Shown one piece after another: positions 1 through 11,654 of a DNA stretch of 64,000 bases. The translations under genes and the position numbers were made by a program. Position 1 is the stretch's first letter. The number at the start of each line of letters is the position of its first letter. The notes below the pieces were generated by a model that saw only the letters and a list, made by a program, of their open reading frames with translations, searched no databases and was not told the origin of the DNA. This DNA comes from Paramacrobiotus metropolitanus (lineage: Eukaryota > Tardigrada > Eutardigrada > Parachela > Macrobiotidae). The stretch lies in assembly GCF_019649055.1 (NCBI RefSeq), contig NW_026570381.1:1-64000 (forward strand). The letters run 5' to 3'.

Positions 1-1054
1 TCTTGGGACAATGGAGGGAATGGAAAGCTTGACTGAGATTTTGTTGTTATAATTTGTAAAAACATGTATCTGTGTTACTGAATGAATGTTCACTCACGTA
101 AAATTACATCCGTGCTTTGTTATAATAAATCAATTCGCGTACAGATACAGATATAGTTATATCAGGCGGCAAAGCGATTCCAGTATTAATGGCACACTGG
201 TAAATCCAGTTGGCAGGTTATAATATTATCGAGATAATCCAGAGAATGGCCACGATGCAGTGTATTAATTTATTGGTTAACCGTTACTAAGATGCAGCAG
301 TCAACTAACCGGCACCGGGCGTTCCATATATTATAACAAATGCTACACACTTCGTTAATGGACAATTTTTGGCAGAAGCACGTTGTTTCTGTTTATGTAC
401 TATCGTCTGATCAGGTGCTTTCTGACAAATTGTGGTGGTGGTGGTGCTACTCCAGATGTTGGTGTAAACAGTGCACCAAAGTCCGCTGAACGGACAAACT
501 CACTCACGCTGCTGGATAATTGACCGGCCGGTACCGTATGCAGTGCCCAGCCGGGGGAAAGACCGCGGCCCGGGCTGCCCGTGGGGTTGGTCTATCTACC
601 AGCACTGGGGCCTGGATACTCATATATATATTACGCTATTCTGCGCCGGGACTTATTAGGAGAGCGGGAGTCCGGCAGTGGGCATGGTGGACAATAAAGC
701 GCCGTGCGGCGCCTTCGTACGAGTCCTCTAAGGGTGCGCCTGTTATGCCGTCACATGACGTATTTCTGAATTTTCATGTAAATATCATCCAGCAGGAGGC
801 CGGGGACCGTCGGATGCTGCACGCGCAATCCTGGCCTTTGGTGGTGGTCATGTTCAACGGCGCTGGTTCGTGGGCGAACACCTCGTTGGCGTGCGTGATC
901 CTGGGCAGCAGCGAATAACACTGCCTGAGGGCTACCCGTATGGCGTATGGTCGTTTAAGTGAAACACCCGAAATAACCTTTTCCACAAATCGGTTTTCTT
1001 ATGGTTTTTTTTCTCATACGATTAAACAGGATGTACCCTTTACAGAGTACTTTA
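1..1054. other. Intergenic, no gene recognised
   Basis: Open frames here (for example around 520-918 plus and 774-986 minus) overlap each other on opposite strands, start arbitrarily and show no domain I recognise. No RNA gene or clear mobile element is visible apart from the neighbouring MITE copy that follows. Confidence 0.4.
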
Positions 1055-1464
1055 AGTTTTTACACCGATCCACGTTTCTAGCATGTTTTTAAATTTTAAA
1101 ATGAATTTCAAAAATTTTAAAATTCATTTTAAAATCTGAAAAAAATCAAGAAAGTCTGGATCGGTGTAAAAACGATCGTCATACTCATGTGTATTTATGT
1201 GCAAAATTTGAAGGAGATCAGTCCATAATGAGACTTTTAGTACTTACGTATACACCGGAATGCATTTAAACCTTTTAGAATTTTCTAACAGCCATAACTC
1301 CCGAACCAGATGTTGCGCGCACAAACGGTTTTCAAGCCAGTGTATACAAATCATCTGACTATAGAATGTCAAAAAGCAATTCAAAAAAGTGTTTGGAAGT
1401 GCGCGAGAGCGAATAATCCCGTCAATGTAGATGAATTTAGTACTATGTACCGGCCCAAATCCCT
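1055..1464. mobile_element. Truncated copy of an inverted-repeat MITE (same family as 8,378-9,059)
   Basis: The right arm ends in CCCAAATCCCT followed by TA and matches, with divergence, the right arm of the intact palindromic element at 8,378-9,059. Shared stretches include the 'ataactcccgaaccaga', 'aaaaaagtgtttgg' and 'tgtaccggcccaaatccct' segments. The left arm is short: only the segment around the AT-rich centre (about 1,055-1,130) is paired, so the copy has lost its left terminus. It has no coding capacity. Confidence 0.6.
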
Positions 1465-1749
1465 TAAGCTTTGCAGATGAAATTATTTTTTAAGCATACT
1501 GATGTAGTTTTCTTCTACCTTTGACACTCCGGTCCCATTCACTCGGTATATTACCAATCCACGCTACCGTTCACTCGGTGCACTACCAAAGGTTTATATA
1601 TACCATACTTAAAATATTTATCAAGTTCTAGATCTTTTTTACCGCTTACCAAAGAAATTTCATACACCAGTGCCGGTATCCCAGGCAAAATCACCAAAAA
1701 CCACTGCTCTCTTCAGAAAACCCTTGTTCTAAAACGCGGCCATACAGTG

Positions 1750-2760
1750 TTCGTTTTTTTTAAAAAATGCGTCAGAGCGACCAAACAAATCATCTCAATC
1801 AAGCTGGTTCTGTCGTATATACTGTAGTTAAGTACAAAGGGCCAACCAAAAGTAGGTTTCCCTATTTTGCCAGGTTTCCATTTGAAACGACACATCAACG
1901 ATATAATTTTTGTTACGTAATTTATTCTCTAACCTATCGAGAAAAAAAAGAATTTCAACTGTCGACGAAGAACTGTCCAGACGCCAGACGGAAAATCTTC
2001 TAGCCGGTGCTGGTTCGGGCAGCCTCACCACTGTGCTCTCCAAAAAATTAGTTCTTGTAATGCCACTTTACTCTTCCTCAACAGTTTTAACTGACTATGA
2101 TTTGCGATATTGATAGGTAATAATAACCGTATTTTTATATTTTTTATTTTTATCCGGATTTGAAAACGTTTCGAAACCTTCACTGAAAAAAAATTATCAA
2201 GTTTTTTGGTACAACGCAAATTTTCTCATTTTTAACTTTCCTATCTCTTCAAACTTCCGATTGTTTTCAAAAATAAAAAGTGTCTTTCTGGATGACTCCA
2301 ATGCGCCTTGGTTCAGAGTTAAATTTTCGCCAGGCAGTGGATGACAAATTTTTTTATTTCGGCATCCGGTCGAGACCAGTTTTTAAAATTTTTTTTCAAA
2401 AACCGTTAGAGGTTTACTTTTTCCTTTCTGAATTTGTGGTGCAAGAGAAAAGAATTCGAAACATAAAATCGGATTGCGGTTCTCGGGGAAATTGACAACA
2501 ACACAATAATGCTGCGAGAAGACCACAGGAGAGGCTAGCATGCAGAAACTGAGTGTACAACAGTCTTTTCGGGGAATCTCCTCAACCTTATCGAGCACAC
2601 CTAAATTAAATTTTCTGATGACTAGTCGATAAATAGTATAAGTAAATTCGTGGAAAAGAAAAGTTGAAAGAATCCGTGGGACAAGATAGAAAAAATAGGG
2701 AAACTTACTTTTGGTACGTCCTTTGTATCTGTACATCCATACTTAAGAATATAGTACGTC
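1750..2760. repeat. Foldback (inverted) repeat
   Basis: The segment around 1,826-1,862 (containing CCAAAAGTAGGTTTCCC) is found again in reverse complement at about 2,689-2,726 (GGGAAACTTACTTTTGG). Imperfect pairing continues on both sides. The two arms are about 0.8 kb apart. No transposase is visible, so this is probably a degraded foldback or MITE-like element. Its exact ends were not determined. Confidence 0.5.
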
Positions 2761-4902
2761 GGTACATATTGTGTCGGTCGAGATTGTGCATTTAATTTTA
2801 CGCGTTGGCGTTTGCGGCAGACCTTTGTACAGAAAATGAGATTTTTCTGAATTTGGCGCGACGCTATGTGCCCTGGGTACATTCTACAAAAACTGTGAAA
2901 GGCAAACATTTCCGATTAGACTCATCTTTTTTGTATACATAAGAGCGTCAACAAAATTCTTGAATCAGTTGTTATGGGAGAAGCGTTCCCGGCGCTGATG
3001 ATGGGTCCGGGTCCAGCCGAATTTGAAACGGGTCAGTTCTGGTTTTTGTTTCGTTCTGAATCGAAGCGCGCTCTCGACGTGGACACCCCCAGCGCAGACG
3101 ACGGGGATCACATACGGTAATCATATAAAAATGGTGCGAGCTAATTATTTTTTGATGGACGGCCTGTGGTTTATTTGCGAAAACTTGCACAAACTTGGCG
3201 TATCAGGGCAGTTTTTCGAAAACTGAAAACAGTTACTCGGAATTTTCTAAAACGTTTTTCTATAATTTGACAGTTTTATCCATTTGGGACTCCGCTGAAA
3301 TTAAATAAGTGATTACCTAATTCAAAAATTAGGCTGGGGTCTCCAAAATTATTTTGGCAAACTTCTGTTTGAAAAACAGCACTGTCCTGCCATTTCTGGC
3401 AGTTCCAAAAATTCGTCTGCTTCTACCAATTAAGTCTAAAAGTTTTTTTAAAAATTTTTTGCATGATAGCTCTTGTTGTGTACCACCTTTGGTGATTTTG
3501 TTTCTTTGCAGAAAGCAGCACAGGCACAGCCGCACAGGGACTGAATTTTCATTTTAAGTCTTTTTTCAAAAATCGCACTACTTAATAAAACATAATCATG
3601 TTTTTTTTCGGCGGAAATTTAAAAGCTGGAGGAGGTTGAAAACTATGAAGTGGTACCTTGGTTTTCTGATGGTTCTTCCCACATTCCGCTTAAGCACCTA
3701 AATCATGCCCAATGGGATCAGCGTTCTAGGCAACCGCATTCCCCTTTTGAAACGTTTTTATGATACAGTCCTGTGTCAGGTGCACCTTGTTGTGAGGTCA
3801 CCTCGAGCGCTGATAGAGTCCTCTATGTTAATCCCTAAAAGACACCCTTCCAGTTCTACGTCACTCAACAGTTTTGGAAAGGGTTCGCGCATGAATATTT
3901 GCTGGCGCAATTTTAACAGGTCCAGTTATAGGCCTCCAAAACTCGTCATCACCCCAAACCCCTAATATATGGCTCGTTACCATGTCAAACGATTACAGTT
4001 CCAACACTGTTGCAATTGCAACTAAAAGTTATACTAAAAAAGTGAAGAAAAAAACAAAAACAAACTGGCGCACGCGAATAATTCGTAATGTATTTATTTT
4101 TACGCAACTGCCCCAACTTGGCGCGACACCCTCATATTTGCCAGAACAGGAGCAGTGAACGGAGATGGTTACCCTTAACTTCTAAATCACGAAAACCACA
4201 TAACTAAATTCAATAAAATTAATTTTGCTTTTCGTGTACTGCGTATCTGCACTTACGAGAAAGGAATGGCGAGCATCCTGCTGCCATGAACGGCAGCAGG
4301 AGCACCAAAGGCATCGGCGTACACATTATTTTCCAGAGGACCCGAGCTGAAAAAGTATTGCGGGAATTAGTATGCTCGTACGATAATTATGGTTCTGTTC
4401 AACAGCAAAGAGATGGTAAATGCGGATAGACACGATTTTTAATAAAATATTCTTACGCTTGGACATCCTGTATACAACAATAATTCTATGATTAGGCCTG
4501 GGACTTTGTCGAACAAATCTGTACAAAATACACTGCAGTTTGTACGCATAAAAACTGATATCTTTGATTGAACGGGATGTATGGGTTCGCAGAGAGCAGT
4601 ACAGTGGTTATTTTGATTTTTCCGTAAACAAATTCTTACACTGTGAGCTCGGCGGGGCGTGACAAGATAAACAAAAAAATATGAAAAATCCACGGGTAAA
4701 AATATAGCATCAAAAGGGCAAAAAAGAGGGAACAGCCGGGAATGGAAATCGGGACCTCCTCTACCCGAAAAGAAATCATACCCCTAGACTACTTTTCGCT
4801 GGTAGCCTTATCAATAGAAAAGTTTGCCAACAACAACCAGTTATTTTGATTTAGTCAATTTGTGCGCAAGTCAGTGTCATAAATTGATAAGTACCCGCTT
4901 GC
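2761..4902. other. AT-rich intergenic DNA, no gene recognised
   Basis: Only short overlapping frames without recognisable domains are present. Parts resemble degraded repeat DNA. No tRNA or rRNA was seen. Confidence 0.35.
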
Positions 4903-5075
4903 CCTTTATGTACCTATTGTACTTAATGTACAAATGTATTAATGTACAAGTGTATTAATGTACAAAAACAAATGTACGAATGTATTAACGTACAAGTGTA
5001 TTAATGTATCAATGTATTTATTGTATTAATGCTATATTGCCCTTTATGTACCTGTTGTACTTAATGTACGGGATG
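4903..5075. repeat. Degenerate minisatellite of AATGTACAAGTGTATT units
   Basis: Successive units such as 'aatgtacaaatgtatt', 'aatgtacaagtgtatt', 'aacgtacaagtgtatt' and 'aatgtatcaatgtatt' follow each other. The block is flanked on both sides by near-identical 'ccctttatgtacctRttgtacttaatgtac' segments (about 4,902 and 5,040), so the flank itself is duplicated. Confidence 0.75.
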
Positions 5076-5391
5076 TACTGTGTAAACGTTTCCGCTATAA
5101 ATGATGGTTGAATCACGTATGTAGTATCGTTAGCGTTCTGCAGTGTGTGAATCCGGTGGTCAAATGAATGTAGTAGCGCCATTAGCGAACTGTAGTGCAC
5201 ATGAATTGACCTTTTCTAGTGCCATGAGCCAAATGTTGATGTGGATAGCCTTTCAATCACAGCGCAAACGCAGGGGGTGGACCCGTGCCCGCCAGATTAC
5301 AAAGCTCACTAAGCGACTGGATATTAGTCCTCTGTCGATATCAGCCAGCGTGGTAACTGCCACTGATAGCATACAGGGAAAAAACAACTAC

Positions 5392-5558
5392 CCAGGTACT
5401 GAATGATGGATCTGAGATGCGGCAGCTCGTGGCGGATCTCCATGATCTGCTGCACTTGCGTGTCAACATCGGAGACGATCATGTTGGCGCGTGAGTCGGA
5501 GGCGTCCCATAGACAGGCTCCCGCGGAGTTGGTCCCATAAATTCCCACAGCCAACCTG
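5392..5558 (-). pseudogene. Orphan exon of a bubblegum-type very-long-chain acyl-CoA synthetase
   Basis: On the minus strand a frame bounded by a splice-acceptor-like TTTTGCAG and a donor-like GG|GTAGTT encodes about 55 residues. These include AVGIYGTNS, then ANMIVSD, QIMEIRHELPHL and IIQYLG. The order and wording match the part of ACSBG/bubblegum acyl-CoA synthetases just after the ATP-binding P-loop region, where family members have a VGIYTTNS-like stretch and a 'RDQLPHLKAIIQY'-like stretch. These enzymes activate very-long-chain fatty acids with ATP and CoA. I found no other exon of the gene in the window, on either side or strand: the next minus-strand gene upstream is an F-box gene. It is therefore probably a duplicated exon or pseudogene relic, unless the rest lies outside the window. 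Confidence 0.6.
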
Positions 5559-5640
5559 CTGCAAAATGCCAAAAAATCAAGAAATCGTACTTCAGTTATC
5601 CAGTACAGTAATCGATGTAGTTCATCGAAACATGGCTGCA

Positions 5641-6175
5641 TATCGATAATGCTACAGAAACACTATTTTAGCAAAATGTGAAAATTTTATTATAAAAAAC
5701 AATAATTTCTATATAAAATAATAGTCGACCGAAGCGTAGCGAAGGTCTTCTATGTGCAGCGATCATGGAAAAAACAATTTAAATAAAAAAGAAAGTAATG
5801 GTGAATAATACAGCAAGAAAAACGACAAAAACGTCGGAATTGAACCCGAGATCTTCTGGACCCGAAACAGGAATCATACCGTTACAGTCTTACTCACCTA
5901 GACTCTTTACCGCTGTTAGGCTTGATAAATATTAAATTTCCCGAACAACGACAACCAGTTATTTTGATGTAACCAATTCGGTCCGCTTTCCAGCGCACGC
6001 CTGATTTAACCAATATTTTCCAAATTATCCCAATTACCACACTATAAGAAAAATAGCCACATTATTGATAGACTGTATATTTCAATACATCGATTGGCTA
6101 ATGAATACAAGTACTATCCGTCGCGTGACGTATCAACCGTACGCTGATATACGTGCGCAATGTGTCTAATAGCTC
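5641..6175. other. Intergenic, no gene recognised
   Basis: AT-rich DNA between the orphan acyl-CoA synthetase exon and the end of the F-box gene. Nothing beyond weak homopolymer runs was seen. It could include the 3' UTR of the F-box gene. Confidence 0.35.
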
Positions 6176-7133
6176 TCAATACAGGTATGGGCCGCGAATT
6201 ATTTGGTCAAGCTTAAAACTAATAATAAAAGCGACCATAAACGCTTCACGTGTTAATATTAAGCGGAAGTGAAATAATCTCATTTCCTGCCTTACCGACT
6301 TAAGGAAGCCCACTTTGTACGGCTCCTTCTCTACGCAGTCCCAAATCACAGCGGCAAGGCGATCAAAATCCTGGTGTTTCCTCCAGATCAGGTTACGCTC
6401 CACTAGGTTCCATAGATCTTGCAGAGCAACCGAATTTGGATCGATAACGGCGTACGGAATACGCGCCAACACTACCGAGTCAGGAGAACTCACAAAGGAA
6501 CAGTTTTTCCAAACAATGCTCCCTATTCGCTTCTCCACCGATGCATGGACAGTATGCGTCACAGGCAGGAGCGCCCGCATGGCTATCTCACCGAATACAC
6601 AGCGATGGAAGAGTACCTGCTTGATGGGCGGGAGCTTGATGCTGTCGTCACCAATGAGCATGAGGACTGGGTCGTACCCGTACGGTGCCCATCCGGGTTT
6701 CGCGTTCTGGATCGCAATGCATTCGGTGCCGGGTACAAAGTACTTCAATAGACAGTTGAGGATATCATAATGGCAGTGTGGATCCGCTGATATTAAGAGA
6801 TCCTTACAAAGGGGTCGCGAAGTCAGAATGGAGTTCCACAAGAAACACGTGCGACGGCAACGCTGCCGACCGATAGTGTCCAGGCACTGGAAGACCACCG
6901 CCATGAGCTCAACAGGCAACGGAATACCTCGCTCGCAGTTTCCATCCATCTGCTCCAATGGTTTCTTGGGAAGCTTGGGCGGAATGTTGCAGGTTGCTTC
7001 TTTCTCTTCTTTATCTCCGTTTTGCAGATTGTCTTTCACAGCTTCCGCAAACATTATCTGCAACATTATCTGCCGTGATAAGGCGTAAGCGTTAGGTTCC
7101 AAACAAGCACAAGAGTGACAGACCATTTCCAAA
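6176..7133 (-). CDS. F-box protein, 3' exon
   Basis: This open frame of about 318 codons on the minus strand ends in a stop at 6,176. Around residues 70-115 it contains an F-box-like segment: IPLPVELMAVVFQCLDTIGR, then RRTCFLWNSIL. This has the LP-x-E-L opening, the CL/D position and the C-x-x-W-N ending typical of F-boxes, which bind Skp1 in SCF ubiquitin ligases. The rest has no leucine-rich or kelch pattern I recognise. A short Cys-rich start (CHSCACLEP) precedes the F-box. The frame opens after a TTAG acceptor-like site at about 7,134, and the nearest ATG is at 7,126. The two upstream minus-strand coding blocks (7,364-7,781 and 9,140-9,350) are read as 5' exons of the same gene. The phase at the 7,364/7,133 junction does not fit as I drew it, so one boundary is wrong or this block starts its own gene. 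Confidence 0.6.
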
Positions 7134-7174
7134 CTAACGGATGAACTTGTTATAATAAATTTAGTTCATAATTA

Positions 7175-7263
7175 CAATGGACTTCATAAATGTGGTTACA
7201 CTTAAAGCCGATAGCGCTATGCATACGGTTGGCTATATGTAACCACATTTATGAAGTCCACTG
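7175..7263. mobile_element. 89-bp Tc1/mariner-like MITE (hairpin)
   Basis: Terminal inverted repeats of about 27 bp (inner part TGGACTTCATAAATGTGG at 7,178-7,195 and its complement up to 7,260) flank a short loop and are bordered by TA on both sides (7,173-7,174 and 7,264-7,265). A TA duplication with CARTGGAC-type ends fits a non-autonomous Tc1/mariner derivative. It sits in the presumed intron between two exons of the F-box gene. Confidence 0.7.
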
Positions 7264-7363
7264 TATATCAGTTCAAATACAATAATAACAAAATCAAATT
7301 GCATAATATTGGGTTAAAAGTGCATTCATCAATAATAAATTTTCCTGACTTCCTGTCGCTTAC

Positions 7364-7781
7364 AATTAGGTTGTCGTGCAGAGGTTTACCGTTCTCCCGC
7401 GTAAAATAAACCAGCCGTCCGCCCGTTGTCGACATGATGCGAAATTCGTGGACTAGCAAGCGGTCAATCAACCAATCAACGCACTGCTGATCGACCGCTG
7501 CACTGTTATGCAGCGGCAAACTGGCTTCGCGAACGATGAAATGACTGCGGTTCAGGCGTCGCCGGGTCATTTCCTCGGCCGACGGTGTATAGCGGATCTG
7601 GCTGGGCGGTAGCACTGCCCGAATCGTTTGCCCGTCCACAGTAACCTCCACGACAACGTAGTGGAAATACCGTCCGATACAGAAAGCGCACGTTAAGAGT
7701 CGGGCGGGATACCAGATCCAGGGACGACCGGGATGAAATCGCATTAACGCCTGGATAGACGGGTTCTCGGGGATTAGCGGC
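7364..7781 (-). CDS. Middle exon of the F-box gene
   Basis: This minus-strand frame is bounded by an acceptor-like GATAG (7,782-7,783) and a good donor, ATT|GTAAGC, at 7,363. It encodes about 139 residues, including PGRPWIWYPARLL, YVVVEVTVDGQTIRAVLPPSQIR and REASLPLHNSAAV. The pattern (WVWYPARV-like, then a VEV...LLP-like stretch) is the kind I associate with large, lineage-expanded F-box families of small invertebrates; that recollection is weak. Without introns, the frame runs on to a stop at 7,268. The function of this N-terminal region is unknown. Confidence 0.55.
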
Positions 7782-8377
7782 CTATCACATAGAATTTAGT
7801 GTGATAGATAATCAGCGCTCTGTAATGTTGTTCGGCAACCCGTAATGGTACGCTCCGTGACGATACTTACAAACTTACAGTATGCAAAGCCCACGCCCGG
7901 GGGTCATTCAGTTCAATTGAGACATTTTCTTCACCATAAACCAATGAGCTGGTTTGTGAGCCGCACTCAACACATTAACTTTTAAGTACTAGCATACACA
8001 GTACACTTGTACGGAAAAACCGTCCGGACGAGTCAGCCATTCTCTACACGCGATTGCCTGCAGGCCAACAAAACCAGGCACCAGTCGAACAAACTTCTGC
8101 CGCAAATTTAACCCACTCAAAGTTTTTGCAAATTCTGAATTCGGACGGTTTCCGGGAAGATGTGTCCAAAAGACCTGATTAATTAAACTATCCTTGTCAA
8201 AAAGGTGTCAAGGTTAAGGTGGCAAAAAGACCTGGTTAAGGCATATAATATTTGTGGAGGTCACTGGATTATCTTAGGCGTATTGTTGTAACCATTATTA
8301 ACGAAAAACCCCTTCGAGCATAGTCGACACAATTTACTTTCTATGAAGAACGCTGCGCTTAAAAAATACCAGCTTTA

Positions 8378-9059
8378 AGGGATTTGGCCCGGTACATGGT
8401 AACAAATTCGGGTACATACACGGGAACTTTCGCTGTCGCGCACTCCCAAACACTTTTTTGCATTGTTTTATGATATTTTGTAGCCAAAAGATTCATATAC
8501 AAAGGCGAAAAAACCGTTTGTGCGCGCAACATCCGGTTCTGGAGTTATTAGTGAAATAAAATTCCAAAAGTTTAAACGTGCGGAAGTGTACCACAAGTCT
8601 CATTATGAACCGATGCTCTTCAAATTTTGCAAGAAAACGCACATTACTATGAAGATCGTTTTGGTCGCGAACCAGCTTTCTACCTTTTTTCAAATTTTAA
8701 ATTAATTTTTAAAATTTTTGAAATTTATTTTAAAATTTGAAAAAAATGGTAGAAAGCTGGTTCGGTACCAAAACGATCTTCATAGTAATGTGTGTTTTCG
8801 TGCAAAATTTGAAGAGCATCGGTTCATAATGAGAGTTTTGGTACTGTACACTTCCGCGCGTTTAAACTTTTGAAATTTTATTTTACTAATAACTCCCGAA
8901 CCGGATGTTGTGAGCACAAACAGTTTTTTCGCCTATGCATAAGAATCCTTTGGCTACAAAATATCATAAAGCAATGCAAAAAAGTGTTTGGGAGTGCGCG
9001 ACAGCGAAAATTGCCGTGGATGTATACAAATTTGATGCTATGTACCGGGCCAAATCCCT
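8378..9059. mobile_element. 682-bp palindromic MITE with TA target duplication
   Basis: The two halves are inverted repeats of each other nearly from end to end. The left end is AGGGATTTGGCCCGGTACAT and the right end its complement, with an AT-rich centre near 8,718. TA flanks both ends (8,376-8,377 and 9,060-9,061), as for Tc1/mariner derivatives. There is no transposase. It lies in the intron between the first and second exons of the F-box gene. Truncated or diverged relatives are at 1,055-1,464 and possibly 10,868-11,030. Confidence 0.8.
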
Positions 9060-9139
9060 TATTAATTACCAGCACCAAAGAAGCCGTATAAACTATACTG
9101 TTACGTACGTCAGAAAGAGATCTAATTCCATGAAATAAA

Positions 9140-9350
9140 ACCACGTCCAGTTCTCCTTGCGCCACAATCCACGCCCGGAACAATCATAGATATTCCCAAA
9201 TTCCACGAATACCAACTCCGCATTCGGCAGCAGGAAGTCAATCAGCAGACCATCGGGCAGGACATGGCGACAGTAGCCCTGCTGCAATAGGCCGTCCGCT
9301 AGGACATTCACGCTGTCCCATGCGCAAACGCCTCCCGGGAAGATGTACAT
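9140..9350 (-). CDS. First coding exon of the F-box gene
   Basis: This minus-strand frame starts at ATG 9,350 (residues MYIFPGGVCAWDSVNVLADG). It continues with GYCRHVLPDGLLIDFLLPN and VFVEFGNIYDCSG. These two short blocks look like a small beta-rich, Tudor/SH3-like repeat, and they precede the WYPARL block of the next exon. The frame is open a little upstream of the ATG, so the start could lie earlier. The donor is not certain; GT candidates lie near 9,150 and 9,165. The intron to the next exon holds the 682-bp MITE. Confidence 0.5.
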
Positions 9351-9365
9351 GCCTGTGGATGACAC

Positions 9366-11375
9366 TCGGAAAACGAGACGCCGGCTGGAATGTTATGATC
9401 GGTCCTGATGGGATAATGGTAAGGCCGGAGTCAGAACACCCGAAGAACGAACCTTAATATTAGTCAGACAGTTGTCGTCTGAATATTAGGCATTTTATCG
9501 TATTTAAGTGTGGAATAATCAACGATGAATCACAAATTAGTGACAACTGACAGCAATCAGATCAAATTTGTAGAAGTGTCTGGTTAATGGCTATACCCAT
9601 GAGAATCGTGAAATGAAGCTAAAAGTTTTATTGACAACTATCCGTGCCATGGCTTTGTTACCTGATAACGTATCGGCAAACCTGTCATCGCGACATACAC
9701 AATCAACTTGTTTAGCCTGCTGCAATAACAAGCATCCGTATTATCGTGCAGCCGGCAAAACCTTACATACTGGGCGGAAACGTTTTGGCCTAACATTTGG
9801 TCGTGGGGACAATTCGTCAAACGCTTGGCGGCAGAAGGTTCGGTTATACGGTTATTTCCTTTTAAGGACAAGTTGCTTTTGCAGCAAATTGAACCTAACG
9901 TTGGTTGCCCATTTCATTATTCTCTAATCATGACCCCCAAATGTGCCGCACCCCAATGTCACGTGACGAAACGACTGCGCAGCGAATTGTCGCATAACGA
10001 ATTTCCGCTACGAAGAAATCGTCGAGATGCCCTGCTACCAAATGGGCTGTCACGGCTATATGATTGCTTTTTTACTGGATTTCGGGGGTGTGGGGCGTTG
10101 TGGTACAAATGCTGCGTCATTTTTTCCGTATTCTTATTCCAATAATCCAAATTAACTTAAGTTGTTTCATGTACTATGTTTTTCTCGGGTTTTTATTGTA
10201 CGTTTTTATTTAAGCGGTTTGTGAGGCACTGAAAAGGTGAACGCATAATTAAGTTTGGAATTTTTCTGGTTTTAATTTCATAACAAGAAACCGTTATAGG
10301 CACCCCTTAAAGCCCCCGTTTATAATAGGCACCCCTTTTCGCACCCCGTTTATTATAGGCACCCATCCTGAACTAATATTATCAAGGAAATAGATCTATA
10401 TTATGATCGGCCGCCCCGTGGAACTTGGCTAGAAAAAACCGCTAAGCAAATTAAAAAACCGATTTCGCCATTAAACTCAGCATGTCCCAAAAGGGTCCCA
10501 CATGCATTTTGTTTTCAAAAATATCTGCCCTGGACCATCGCTCGGATGCCGGTACCGGTACAGGCATCAGTTCAAGGTGACCTTGAAAACCTTTTGCATA
10601 AACACTGTTGCGTGGAGCAGCTAATATTCAAACGCAGAGTATGTAGTGTAATAAAAAAAACTGTAATTTTTTCAAATAAACTTCGAAAAATTTTTCAGCT
10701 TTGTCACGTTTCAACAAAACGCTCTAAGGCGAAGAAATTTTCTTTTGGTTTTGGAACCGGAAAGCGCGTTTGCACTGGAACGTTTTAGCTTTTTCGCGTT
10801 CTTATACATTGTTCTTATACATTACAAAAAACTTAGATCTACAATAAACAGAAAATTTAAAAATAACTTAAATACCAAAGACGTTGTCTGGTTCGGTAAC
10901 GATCTTAATGGTATACTCTCCTTATAAATTTGGGATAAGAATAATGCATAAGGATAGAATTACGTGAATGCTATGAAACGGAAAAAGTGTTTGAGGGTGC
11001 GAAAGCGAAAGTTTGCTAACGTATTCCTATTTACCTGCATACATTCCTTTACATATTAGGTAGAAGGACTTCGTCCACTCGGTGGTAGTGAGAAAACAGG
11101 CAGTGTCTAACCATAGTTTGCAAGCGAAAGTTAACTGACCGTGAGTTTTCCTATGCAATGAAAAACTCACTAACCAGAGCGGCATATGAGAACGGAACCC
11201 AACGGAACCCTTGCCCAGTACCCACTGTTCGAGGCTAACAAAGTTCTTGAGCTGCCGAATGAACAGAACCGCACAAAGGTTACACTATCCACTAGCACCG
11301 TGGGAAAGAGGAAGAATGCTGACGTGGGATGTCACCTGCGTCTGTACGGTGGCATTATCGCATATCGTGGCAACA
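9366..11375. other. Intergenic DNA with small repeats
   Basis: Around 10,290-10,375 a 'ataggcacccc' phrase recurs three times within about 80 bp. Around 10,868-11,030 the text (for example 'tggttcggtaacgatctt' and 'aaaaagtgtttgagggtgcg') resembles a diverged copy of the palindromic MITE at 8,378. No gene was recognised in the overlapping short frames. Confidence 0.4.
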
Positions 11376-11654
11376 TCCGAGCGAGCTGGTGCAGCGGCGG
11401 CAAAGGCTGAACAGGATAAGGTAACCAAGTACCAGAACATCACCCCGGACTACCTGTTCAGCGCTCTGGGCTTTGAAACGCTAGGACCAAACGGACCGGA
11501 AGCTTCCCGTCTGCTGACGGAAGTGGGTAGAAGGGTACGGCAAGAAACTGGCGAGGCAAGAGCACCGGAATACCTGCGCCAGCGTATCAGCATAGAAATC
11601 CAGCGCGGGAACGCGGCCTCCGTTCAGGAACAGCTCCACCGGGAGCAAATTTAG
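11376..11654 (+). pseudogene. C-terminal fragment of a non-LTR-type reverse transcriptase
   Basis: The plus-strand frame ending at 11,654 encodes ITPDYLFSALGFETLGPNG, then ASRLLTEVGRRV and LRQRISIEIQRGNAASV. This arrangement is the extreme C-terminus common to many metazoan retroelement ORFs: a phrase like 'A-E-T-L-G', then 'L-x-E-L-G-R-R', then 'L-x-Q-R-x-S-x-A-x-Q-R-G-N-A'. No upstream reverse-transcriptase core is present in frame, so this is a 5'-truncated relic, as is usual for LINE-type insertions. The exact class is not determined. Confidence 0.6.

Noticed and set aside
520-986. Overlapping frames on both strands as possible genes
   Set aside because: No domain, no splice-consistent context and no codon pattern that favours either frame.
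11211-11375. The 5' part of the plus-strand frame before the RT C-terminal fragment
   Set aside because: Its composition is not like the family and the recognisable sequence begins later. It is probably chance open frame.
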